From contig CAZOEO010000001.1 in assembly GCA_964578885.1 (NCBI GenBank), forward strand, positions 124,001 to 188,000: 64,000 nucleotides of DNA, in the 5' to 3' direction. Shown here piece after piece: positions 31,567 through 39,142 of the stretch; the stretch's first letter is position 1; every line of letters begins with the position of its first letter. The stretch is from CAZRHR01 sp964578885. GTDB taxonomy: Bacteria; Bacteroidota; Bacteroidia; CAIKAF01. A model generated the notes under the pieces. The model did not search any database, was not told where the DNA came from, and worked only from the letters and a program-made list of their open reading frames with translations. A program made the translations under genes and the position numbers.

Positions 31567-32410
31567 GCTTTTGGTTTGTAAAATATGACACCAGCGGCAT
31601 GAGGGGGTCCGGTAAAAAACGGCCCGGCTGGAGTTGAAACCTATGTAAAATGCGGCTCAATTCGTCCTGAAAACCACAGGCCACAGAACCCGTAAAATGA
31701 ATGGGATATGACTTAGATACCGGAATGGGTAAAAGGTAGTTTTCCACAAATAAGGTGAACCCTTTTTCAAGCAAAAGCTGCACGTAAGGTTCGTTTCTTA
31801 TTTCCTGCAAAGGCGCCGCAAACTGAGCCATCCATTTTCCTGGTTCCGGTTTTTGATACACCTGCTCAAGAATGATTTTTTCGTTTAATTCGAATTTCTG
31901 TTCTAAGATTTCCGACAGGGAATGAGGTACACGCTGTCTTAAAAAGTCCGCCAAAACGTTTTTCCCGAGCCAACTTCCGGCGCCTTCATCTCCCAGTAAA
32001 TAGCCAGGTGCCATCACTTTGTGCGTAATGCGAATACCATCGAAAGCGCAAGCATTGGTGCCGGTTCCTAAAATGCAGGCGACGCCGGACTCGCGACCAC
32101 ACAATGCCATGGCCGCTCCAAGCATATCGTGCCCAACTTCTGTGTCGGCGTCCGGCCAATATTGATGAAGAGCTGATTTTACTCGCTTCTCTGTGTGTGC
32201 ATTACTGATTCCTGCACCGAGAAAACGAACATAATCGGGTTGGCGTGGAACAAGATGCACCACTTCTTTAATCCGATGGGACAACGCGCCATCATCCAGA
32301 TAATTGGGGTTGATTCCACGGGTTTTGAACACCTGAACTTTTCCTTCGTCCACGAATGCCCAACTTGTTTTTGTTGCGCCTGCTTCAGCAATGAGCCACA
32401 CCCTTCCCAT
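31556..32410 (-). CDS. BadF/BadG-type ATPase, probable N-acetylglucosamine kinase
   Basis: 284 residues from the ATG at 32410, which places the phosphate-1 motif AEAGATKTSWAFVD right at the N-terminus. The longer frame to 32551 adds 47 residues unlike the family. CILGTGTNACAFDG (phosphate-2) and GYLLGDEGAGSWLGK are hallmarks of the GlcNAc-kinase-like branch of the ASKHA superfamily. It would phosphorylate an amino sugar, perhaps for cell-wall recycling. Its 3' end overlaps the ppx-like start by 11 bases. The exact sugar is inferred from the family only. Confidence 0.82.
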   Translation of the reverse strand: MGRVWLIAEAGATKTSWAFVDEGKVQVFKTRGINPNYLDDGALSHRIKEVVHLVPRQPDYVRFLGAGISNAHTEKRVKSALHQYWPDADTEVGHDMLGAAMALCGRESGVACILGTGTNACAFDGIRITHKVMAPGYLLGDEGAGSWLGKNVLADFLRQRVPHSLSEILEQKFELNEKIILEQVYQKPEPGKWMAQFAAPLQEIRNEPYVQLLLEKGFTLFVENYLLPIPVSKSYPIHFTGSVACGFQDELSRILHRFQLQPGRFLPDPLMPLVSYFTNQKHVS

Positions 32411-32505
32411 GGCGTAAAAATAAAGCAATCCCTTAAATAGGCCGCAGGGAATTTCACTTCCGGCGGGCATAAGGCGAAAATGCCCTTGAAAACATGTAAG
32501 ATTTT

Positions 32506-32537
32506 TTTGTGAAAACGTTGTTTTCTCCTTACATTTC
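32506..32537 (+). promoter_or_regulatory. Promoter candidate of the lamin-tail/CotH operon
   Basis: TTTG at 32506-32509, 20-base spacer, TACATTTC at 32530-32537 (one mismatch from TAnnTTTG), 16 bases before the ATG at 32554. Confidence 0.42.
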
Positions 32538-32553
32538 GAGGCTAAATTCAATC

Positions 32554-33864
32554 ATGAAATCACTCTTCGCCACCTCTTTATGCGGCATATTTGGACTTTT
32601 TTCTGCCATTCTTCCTGCTCAGACAAACAGCCTATGGATTACGGAGGTCAATTATCACTCAGATTCTTCTAATAGTACTGGTGATTGGTTTGAATTGTAT
32701 AATGCGGGTTCCGCGGCCATCAATCTTAGTGGCTATCGACTTCGCGATCAGAACCAACTGAATTTATTTATTTTTCCCACAGGTATATCCCTGCCTGCCG
32801 GTGGTTATTTAGTTGTTTGTGCCGATACGGTGAAGTTCGATCAGTATCACACCATTTCCAACCGTATGGGGAATTTTTCTTTTGGATTGGGAAACATGGC
32901 GGATTCGATACGACTTTTCGATGCGACAAACCAGCCTGTTTTACGAATGGGATATCTGGATAGTATGCCCTGGCCGAAAGGGGCAGATGGCTATGGTCGC
33001 ACGCTGGAATTATTACCCGGTGCTACGGACTTAAATAATCCAGCCAGTTGGTATACTGGTTGTATTTTTGGTTCTCCCGGCGGACCTTTTGTGCCGTGTA
33101 GTCAAGAACGTGTGGTGGTCAGCGAAATTAATTATAACTCTCCCGCGACGGATGATGCCGGAGACTGGTTTGAAATTCATAACCTGGATGGTGTGGCCAA
33201 AAATCTTGCAGGATGGCGCATTCGAGACCGGAATAATCTGAATGAATTCATTTTTCCTGCAGGCACTACCCTTGCGGCCAATGGATACCTCGTCCTTTAT
33301 AACAATGATGTGTTATTCAATCAGCAACATCCCGGCATTCCTAATAAAGTGGGTCCATTCCCCTTTAGCTTAGGCAATTCTGGCGATGCTATACGTTTGT
33401 ACGATGAAAATGACCGCATCGTGTTTTCTGTAAGATACAATGACTTGGCGCCCTGGCCAACCGAAGCCGACGGCAATGGATATACTTTGGAAGCGCTGCC
33501 GGATTTCGATCCGTCCAGAGATGTGAATAGCCATAATTCCTGGACGTTTCGATGCATTGGTGGCTCCCCGGGAAGAGCCGCTCCAGCCGATTGTTTTGCT
33601 AGTGTGGAAGAACAAATTAATGAAGCATTGGTTAGTATTTATCCAAATCCTGTGACCTCTCACCTGACCATGGAAAGCAAGACCCAGGACAGATTTACGC
33701 TTCGTTTTACGGATGCACTTGGTCGCATCCTCGCCATGCCGGAAGGATTTTATGCGCAGTTCACCTTCACGGTGCTTCCCGAGTGGCCTGCCGGCGTCTA
33801 TTTCTTGCATGGTCAGTCGGAATTTGGAAATCATCATTTTACCCAAAAAATTCTGATTCCGTGA
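32554..33864 (+). CDS. Secreted protein with two lamin-tail domains and T9SS signal
   Basis: 436 residues from the ATG at 32554, which gives a clean signal peptide (ending AILPAQ); the GTG at 32509 would place 15 residues before it. Two lamin-tail immunoglobulin-like repeats follow (about 25-185 and 190-350). They share the pattern EVNYHS/EINYNS, GDWFELYN/GDWFEIHN, GYRLRD/GWRIRD and SFGLGN/SFSLGN. A type A T9SS signal ends the protein (VSIYPNPVTSHLTM, DALGRIL, WPAGVYFL). Probably a surface or extracellular binding protein. It ends in a four-base overlap (GTGA) with the CotH gene, so the two are made together. Confidence 0.88.
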   Translation: MKSLFATSLCGIFGLFSAILPAQTNSLWITEVNYHSDSSNSTGDWFELYNAGSAAINLSGYRLRDQNQLNLFIFPTGISLPAGGYLVVCADTVKFDQYHTISNRMGNFSFGLGNMADSIRLFDATNQPVLRMGYLDSMPWPKGADGYGRTLELLPGATDLNNPASWYTGCIFGSPGGPFVPCSQERVVVSEINYNSPATDDAGDWFEIHNLDGVAKNLAGWRIRDRNNLNEFIFPAGTTLAANGYLVLYNNDVLFNQQHPGIPNKVGPFPFSLGNSGDAIRLYDENDRIVFSVRYNDLAPWPTEADGNGYTLEALPDFDPSRDVNSHNSWTFRCIGGSPGRAAPADCFASVEEQINEALVSIYPNPVTSHLTMESKTQDRFTLRFTDALGRILAMPEGFYAQFTFTVLPEWPAGVYFLHGQSEFGNHHFTQKILIP

Positions 33865-36620
33865 AAACTATCTTTTACACCATTTTGCTGACCGGATTAA
33901 GTTGGTTTGGTTATTATACAATTGGTGCACAGTTAGTTATTAATGAGTATTCCTGTGCCAATCGAGGGCATCATGCGGATAATTTCGGAAGCTTTCCGGA
34001 TTGGGTGGAACTTCATAATCCCAGTGGCGCTCCCGTAAGTACCAATGGCTTGTTTTTATCGGATCGATTTACCAACCCGCTGAAATGGGCGCTCCCGAAC
34101 GTGAATGTACCGGCAGGTGGTTTTTTACGGATTTTTCTCTCCGGTAGAAACCTGACCGCTGCGCCTCCTTATCATGCCAGTTTCAAAGTCAATCAAACCC
34201 TGTTCGATCCCATTGTACTTTCAGACATCAATGGAAATATTGTAGATTCTATAACCACCCGACCCACACAGCGGGATCACAGCCGTGGCAGAACGACAGA
34301 TGGGGCGGCCACCTGGTCGTTATTTACGACTCCAACGCCCAATGCGACCAATACGGGAGCGCAAAATGATTATCCGCCGGCGCCCGTGATGAGTGTGCCG
34401 CGCGGTTATTATCCGGGTGCGCTTAACGTGAGTCTGAGCTGTGCCGATCCGACGGCCACTATCCGTTATACCACGAACGGTGCAGAACCTACCGCCGCTT
34501 CAGCAGCGTATACAGGCCCCATCAATGTAAATGCGACCACCGTGGTTCGTGCAAGGGCTTTTTCCGGTAGCGCACCTGCAAGTTTTATAACTACACATAC
34601 TTATTTGATTAATGTAAACCATTCATTGCCGGTGGTTTCCCTGTCTGGCCCCTACAATAACTTTTTTTCCACAGGCGGAAATCCGACGTATTCCCATCTC
34701 GAGTTTTTCGATGCGAATAAAGTCTTTCAATTTGAATCGTACGGCGAAATCAATAAACATGGAAACGATTCCTGGGCGTTTCCGCAAAAGGGACTGGATT
34801 TTATTACCAGAGATCAATGTGGATATGATCATGAGATGAATTATCCCATTTTCCATACTTCTCCGCGTCCCTCTTACCAGCGAATTATGTTTAAAGCCGG
34901 CGCATCAGATAATTATCCCTCTACCTGGGGAAATGGCGGCGCGCATATTCGGGATGCTTTTGTGCAAAGTTTGTCTGAAAAAGTCGGCATGAAGCTGGAT
35001 TTAAGACGCCTGGAGCATTGTATTGTGTTTGTGAACGGCCAATACTGGGGCGTGTATGAGATTCGGGAAAAAGTAAATGATCCTGATTACACAGAATATT
35101 ATCACGGTCAAAAGGAAGAAGATCTGGACATGCTTTCCTACTGGGGCAGTTTAAACATCCGTTATGGTAGTGATGCAGACTGGGTGAATCTGTTCAATAC
35201 CATTATGGCGAGCAACATGGCCAATCCTGCGGATTACAATGCCATTGCTGCCAGATTGGATTTAGACAATGTGATTGATTATATGATTTTAAATACCTGG
35301 TCCATCAATTCCGACTGGTTAAATTGGAACACCATGTGGTATCGGGGTCGTGGCAATCCTTCAAAAAAATGGGCCTATGTGCTTTGGGATCAGGACAATA
35401 TTTTTGACTTGGGACATAACTACACAGGGCTTCCAACCACAGATTTTAATGCCGATCCCTGTGATTACGATAATCTTTTTCCCAATGCCGGGCCTTCTCT
35501 GGGACATATGAAAATCATGAATAAGCTTATGCAGAATCCGGATTTTCGTGCCCGCTACGTAAATCGTTATTTTGCTTTGGTGAATGGCGGATTAAGCTGT
35601 GCTTATGCCTTAAATCATTTGGACAGTTTGATTAATGTGCTATCGCCCGAGATGACCATGCATACCCAGCGTTGGGGAGGGTCGGTCGCAGATTGGCAGC
35701 AAAATGTGCAGTATTTGAGGAATCAGATTTTAGGTCGTTGCCAGACCATTGTTGGCGGTTTGCAGGGTTGTTATAATGTGGATGGCCCGCACCGCATCGC
35801 CGTCAATGTGTTTCCCCCGAATTCTGGCACTGTAAATTTCAATGGTACGCAAATTCCAAACTATCCCTGGTCCAATACATATCTTGGGAATCTTCAGGCC
35901 AATGCGACGGCCACGCCCAATTTTGGTTGGAATTTTTCTCATTGGGAAACTTTCTTTCATAACATTCCACCGGATTCCACCGCCAATCCTGCCATTTTTA
36001 ACTTAGCAGCACCAGACTCTATTGTGGCTCATTTTAAAAGAGATGATTCACTTACTTTAACCTATCGGGTTCTCCCTCCCTTGTCTGGTTCTATTCGCAG
36101 AAACGGTATCGTGATTCCGGCCTATCCTTTTGTAGAAACGGCCATGTCCAATAATTTTTTCAATGTAGAAGCACAGCCCATGTCGGGTTATCAGTTTCAG
36201 TATTGGGAAATTAATCACCACACCTTAAATCCGGATAGTGCTTCTTTGACGGCCGCTTTCAATTTTAACCGAACCGACACGCTGATAGCGCATTTTATCA
36301 TGCCACCCATTATTCCTCCTGCACCGGATACAACGCCCGAGGGTGGCATCTGGATTCCCTCCGCCTTTACCCCGAACAAAGATAAATTGAACGAAGTGTT
36401 TCGCATTCACCACAATAGTTCGATTGAAAAAGGTGAATATCAGATTTTTGACCGCTGGGGAGAAGAGTTGTTCAGAGCGGCGAGCTTGTCCGATGGATGG
36501 GATGGAACCTACCGTAATACGCCTGTAATGCCAGGAGTGTATGTGTATCGCGTACAATATTTCGATAAGAAAGATAAACAATGGCGCAGCCGGATTGGCC
36601 ATGTGGAGCTGATTCGGTAA
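33861..36620 (+). CDS. Secreted CotH-kinase-domain protein with lamin-tail and T9SS type B signal
   Basis: 919 residues from the GTG at 33861, overlapping the preceding stop by four bases. An earlier frame start lies inside the previous gene. Order: signal peptide (to IGAQ, about 24); lamin-tail domain (VINEYSCANRG to about 130); a chitobiase C-terminal-like module (IRYTTNGAEPTAASAAY); a CotH kinase domain of roughly 380 residues with KGLDFITRDQCG, INGQ-like VNGQYWGVYEIREK and KWAYVLWDQDNIFD. Two Gly-Asn rich repeats end in IVAHF and LIAHF. The gliding-motility-type C-terminal domain follows (WIPSAFTPNKDKLNE, IFDRWGEELF, GVYVYRVQY). CotH proteins phosphorylate extracellular protein, so surface phosphorylation is a reasonable inference. 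Confidence 0.87.
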   Translation: MKTIFYTILLTGLSWFGYYTIGAQLVINEYSCANRGHHADNFGSFPDWVELHNPSGAPVSTNGLFLSDRFTNPLKWALPNVNVPAGGFLRIFLSGRNLTAAPPYHASFKVNQTLFDPIVLSDINGNIVDSITTRPTQRDHSRGRTTDGAATWSLFTTPTPNATNTGAQNDYPPAPVMSVPRGYYPGALNVSLSCADPTATIRYTTNGAEPTAASAAYTGPINVNATTVVRARAFSGSAPASFITTHTYLINVNHSLPVVSLSGPYNNFFSTGGNPTYSHLEFFDANKVFQFESYGEINKHGNDSWAFPQKGLDFITRDQCGYDHEMNYPIFHTSPRPSYQRIMFKAGASDNYPSTWGNGGAHIRDAFVQSLSEKVGMKLDLRRLEHCIVFVNGQYWGVYEIREKVNDPDYTEYYHGQKEEDLDMLSYWGSLNIRYGSDADWVNLFNTIMASNMANPADYNAIAARLDLDNVIDYMILNTWSINSDWLNWNTMWYRGRGNPSKKWAYVLWDQDNIFDLGHNYTGLPTTDFNADPCDYDNLFPNAGPSLGHMKIMNKLMQNPDFRARYVNRYFALVNGGLSCAYALNHLDSLINVLSPEMTMHTQRWGGSVADWQQNVQYLRNQILGRCQTIVGGLQGCYNVDGPHRIAVNVFPPNSGTVNFNGTQIPNYPWSNTYLGNLQANATATPNFGWNFSHWETFFHNIPPDSTANPAIFNLAAPDSIVAHFKRDDSLTLTYRVLPPLSGSIRRNGIVIPAYPFVETAMSNNFFNVEAQPMSGYQFQYWEINHHTLNPDSASLTAAFNFNRTDTLIAHFIMPPIIPPAPDTTPEGGIWIPSAFTPNKDKLNEVFRIHHNSSIEKGEYQIFDRWGEELFRAASLSDGWDGTYRNTPVMPGVYVYRVQYFDKKDKQWRSRIGHVELIR

Positions 36621-36671
36621 TCGGAAGAACTTTTCAGTCTTCACGCTGTTTCATCGGAAGACATAAACCTG

Positions 36672-36698
36672 TTAAAGGGCACTAAATAGCCCCTTTTT
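36672..36698 (+). terminator. Intrinsic terminator after the CotH gene
   Basis: AAAGGGC (36674-36680), an eight-base loop and GCCCCTTTTT (36689-36698) form a stem with one bulged C and end in a T run, 52 bases after the CotH stop and before the etfB promoter. Confidence 0.6.
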
Positions 36699-36734
36699 AA
36701 AAGATAAACCTTTCCTTTTGGGGAGAATTATCGT

Positions 36735-36742
36735 TAATTTTG
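36735..36742 (+). promoter_or_regulatory. -7 promoter element of etfBA
   Basis: TAATTTTG matches TAnnTTTG exactly and is followed by CA. It lies 23 bases before the etfB start. The nearest TTTG (36717-36720) is only 14 bases upstream of the box. Confidence 0.55.
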
Positions 36743-36765
36743 CACTGCAAAAATCTGCAATGGCC

Positions 36766-37506
36766 ATGAATATACTTGTCTGTATTTCAAAAGTACCGGA
36801 CACTACCAGTAAAATCGCCTTTACGGCCGATCAAACTCAGTTCGATAGCAACGGAGTTACTTGGATTGTCAACCCTTCAGATGAATGGTATGCGTTGGTT
36901 CGCGCTTTGGAACTGAAAGAAACCCTCGGCGGAAAAGTGACCATCATTACCGTGGGCGATGCTTCTGATGATCAGGTGATCCGAAAAGCTCTGGCCATTG
37001 GCGCAGACGAAGCCGTTCGCATCGATGCGGTGGCTCAGGATGCAGGTTTCGTGGCCCGGGAAATCGCCCAATACGCCAAGACCCAAACTTTCGACTTAAT
37101 CCTAACAGGAAAAGAAACCATCGACTACAATGGTTCTATGGTGGCCGGACTCATAGCAGCTCATTTGGATCTGCCTTATGTGGCTTTTGTAGAAAAATTA
37201 GATGTGGCAGGAACTACTTTCACCATGCACCGGGATATTGGTGGCGGAATTGAAATTGTTCGGGTAAATGGCCCCGTGGTGGTCAGCGCCAACAAAGGTT
37301 TAGCCGAGCAGCGGATTCCCAATATGCGGGGAATTATGGCTGCAAGAACCAAACCTATTCAGGTGATTCCAGCCACTTCATCTGCCGGAGAAGTAACCAT
37401 TTCTTCTTATGCTTTGCCACCTGCCAAAGGAGCTGTGAAAATGCTCTCTCCCGACCAGATGAAAGAATTGGTGCGCTTGCTGCATGAAGAAGCCAAAGTG
37501 ATTTAA
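36766..37506 (+). CDS. etfB: Electron transfer flavoprotein, beta subunit
   Basis: About 246 residues. The start MNILVCISKVPDT is the usual EtfB N-terminus; an ATG two codons earlier (36760) is equally possible. AMP/FAD-site features follow: VGDASDDQVIRKALAIGADEA and LTGKETIDYNG. The motif VNGPVVVSANKGLAEQRIPN is followed by MRGIMAARTKPI, the signature recognition loop region. It pairs with EtfA, 20 bases downstream, to carry electrons from acyl-CoA and other dehydrogenases to the quinone pool. No ETF-quinone oxidoreductase or acyl-CoA dehydrogenase is in the window. Confidence 0.95.
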   Translation: MNILVCISKVPDTTSKIAFTADQTQFDSNGVTWIVNPSDEWYALVRALELKETLGGKVTIITVGDASDDQVIRKALAIGADEAVRIDAVAQDAGFVAREIAQYAKTQTFDLILTGKETIDYNGSMVAGLIAAHLDLPYVAFVEKLDVAGTTFTMHRDIGGGIEIVRVNGPVVVSANKGLAEQRIPNMRGIMAARTKPIQVIPATSSAGEVTISSYALPPAKGAVKMLSPDQMKELVRLLHEEAKVI

Positions 37507-37526
37507 TCGACAAAAGTCTAAGTATC

Positions 37527-38489
37527 ATGTCTATCCTAGTATATATCGAATTTGCCGGAGGCCAGCTTAGAAAAGCTTCTCAGGAAGTATTAACCTATGC
37601 AAGCCGCATGGCGTCTCAGTCTGGAAGCAGCGTTGAGGCCGTATTTTTCGGAGAAGGAGACGGCGCCTCTGCCGGACACTTTGGCGCGCAAAAAGTATGG
37701 CAAATTCAGGGTGCCTCCTTTCAGCACTTCGATGCCGATGTCCATGGAAAAGCCATTGTGAAACTTGCCCAAACTCACGGACACCAAACCGTTATTTTAC
37801 CTTTTGACCTACATGGCAAAAGTCTTGCACCCATGATCAGCGTTGGTCTGGGAGCAGGATTGGTGGCTGGAGTTACTTCCTTGCCTGATGTTTCTTCCGG
37901 TTTTAAAGTGAATAAAAATGTTTTTTCGGGAAAAGCCATCGCAACGGTAGCTATCCATACCGAGAAAAAAGTATTGGCGATTAATCCCAATTCTATTCCG
38001 GTAGAGGGCGGAAAGCCTGCTGCCAGCGTGGTTTCTTTTGATGCCGGTACCATCGCTGCCCGTGTGGAAGTGGTCGAAGTAAAAAAGAACGAAGGAGAAA
38101 TCGCGCTTCCAGAAGCAGAACGAGTAGTATCGGCCGGTCGTGGATTAAAAGGTCCTGAAAACTGGGGAATGGTAGAAGATTTGGCAAAAGCCCTTCAAGC
38201 GGCCACAGCATGTTCCCGACCTGTTTCCGACATTGGTTGGAGACCTCACCATGAGCATGTCGGGCAAACTGGAATTACGGTGCGTCCTAATTTATATATT
38301 GCCATCGGTATTTCTGGTGCCATTCAGCATTTGGCGGGTGTAAACGGTTCCAAAACCATTGTTGTGATCAACAAGGATCCCGAAGCACCTTTCTTTAAAG
38401 CCGCAGACTATGGCGTGGTTGGAGATGCGTTTGAGGTTGTACCTCAGTTGATTGATGCTGTGAAAGAATTCAACGCTGCTCATTCCTAA
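37527..38489 (+). CDS. etfA: Electron transfer flavoprotein, alpha subunit
   Basis: 320 residues, normal length. The N-terminal domain resembles that of EtfB. The C-terminal FAD-binding domain is clear, with SAGRGLKGPENW, SRPVSDIGWRPH, GQTGITVRPNLYIAIGISG and INKDPEAPFFKAADYG, the classic ETF alpha signature. It forms the heterodimer with EtfB and holds the FAD. Together with the preceding gene it forms an operon that probably also includes the DUF151 gene 18 bases further on. Confidence 0.96.
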   Translation: MSILVYIEFAGGQLRKASQEVLTYASRMASQSGSSVEAVFFGEGDGASAGHFGAQKVWQIQGASFQHFDADVHGKAIVKLAQTHGHQTVILPFDLHGKSLAPMISVGLGAGLVAGVTSLPDVSSGFKVNKNVFSGKAIATVAIHTEKKVLAINPNSIPVEGGKPAASVVSFDAGTIAARVEVVEVKKNEGEIALPEAERVVSAGRGLKGPENWGMVEDLAKALQAATACSRPVSDIGWRPHHEHVGQTGITVRPNLYIAIGISGAIQHLAGVNGSKTIVVINKDPEAPFFKAADYGVVGDAFEVVPQLIDAVKEFNAAHS

Positions 38490-38507
38490 TCTCTCGTGCC
38501 TGAAAGA

Positions 38508-39113
38508 ATGAAGAAGGTTGCCTTGGAAATCATCGGGCTTTCATACAGCCAAACACAAACAGGTGCCTATGCCCTGGTGCTTGGTGAGTCTGGTGGATCC
38601 CGGCGCTTGCCTATTATTATCGGGTCGTTTGAGGCGCAATCCATTGCCATTGAAATGGAAAAAATGACGCCCTCACGTCCGTTGACCCATGATTTATTTC
38701 GCGCTTTCGCAGATGCCTTTCATATTAAAATTACCGAAGTGGTCATTTATAATCTGCTGGAAGGAATCTTTTATGCAAGAATCGTGTGCGACAATGGGCA
38801 GGAAATCATTGAGCTAGATTCCAGAACATCTGATGCCATCGCCTTGGCCGTGCGCTTCAATTGTCCCATTTATACCCACGAGTTCATTTTGGGTTCTGCG
38901 GGTATTGTGGTTGACGATCCTGAAGAAGAGGACAAACCTGCCATAAAAGACAAATCAACGACAACAAAGTCGAAGGAAAAGGAAGGAAATGTCTTAAGTC
39001 AGATGACCCTGGATCAGTTGGAAAGCCTGCTTGCTCAGGCCATTGAAGAGGAGCATTACGAAAGAGCCTCGCACATTCGAGACGAAATTCAAAGAAGAAA
39101 GTCAGGTAGTTAA
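38508..39113 (+). CDS. Bifunctional-nuclease-family (DUF151) protein with C-terminal UVR motif
   Basis: 201 residues from the ATG at 38508; a GTG at 38496 would add four. The DUF151 domain covers about 1-135, with GAYALVLGE, RRLPIIIGSFEAQSIAIEME, PLTHDLF and RTSDAIALAVRFNCPIYTH. A Lys/Glu/Thr linker follows, and then a UVR motif (LAQAIEEEHYERASHIRDEI) like that of UvrB/UvrC, which mediates protein contacts. The family has reported nuclease activity in plants; the bacterial role is unclear. This fused layout is frequent in Bacteroidota. The stop lies in the loop of a terminator hairpin. Confidence 0.85.
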   Translation: MKKVALEIIGLSYSQTQTGAYALVLGESGGSRRLPIIIGSFEAQSIAIEMEKMTPSRPLTHDLFRAFADAFHIKITEVVIYNLLEGIFYARIVCDNGQEIIELDSRTSDAIALAVRFNCPIYTHEFILGSAGIVVDDPEEEDKPAIKDKSTTTKSKEKEGNVLSQMTLDQLESLLAQAIEEEHYERASHIRDEIQRRKSGS

Positions 39114-39130
39114 TCTACCTGACTTTTTCT
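39099..39130. terminator. Bidirectional terminator between converging genes
   Basis: AAGTCAGGTAG (39099-39109), loop TTAAT and CTACCTGACTT (39115-39125) form an 11-bp perfect stem followed by TTTCTTTTTC. The TAA stop of the DUF151 gene lies across the loop. It can serve both that gene and the minus-strand amidase gene that ends at 39143. Confidence 0.8.
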
Positions 39131-39142
39131 TTTTCCATCCCT

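Noticed and set aside
32411..32551. N-terminal extension of the BadF-type kinase
   Set aside because: The extra 47 residues do not resemble the family, whose phosphate-1 motif should be at the N-terminus, and would run into the divergent promoter.
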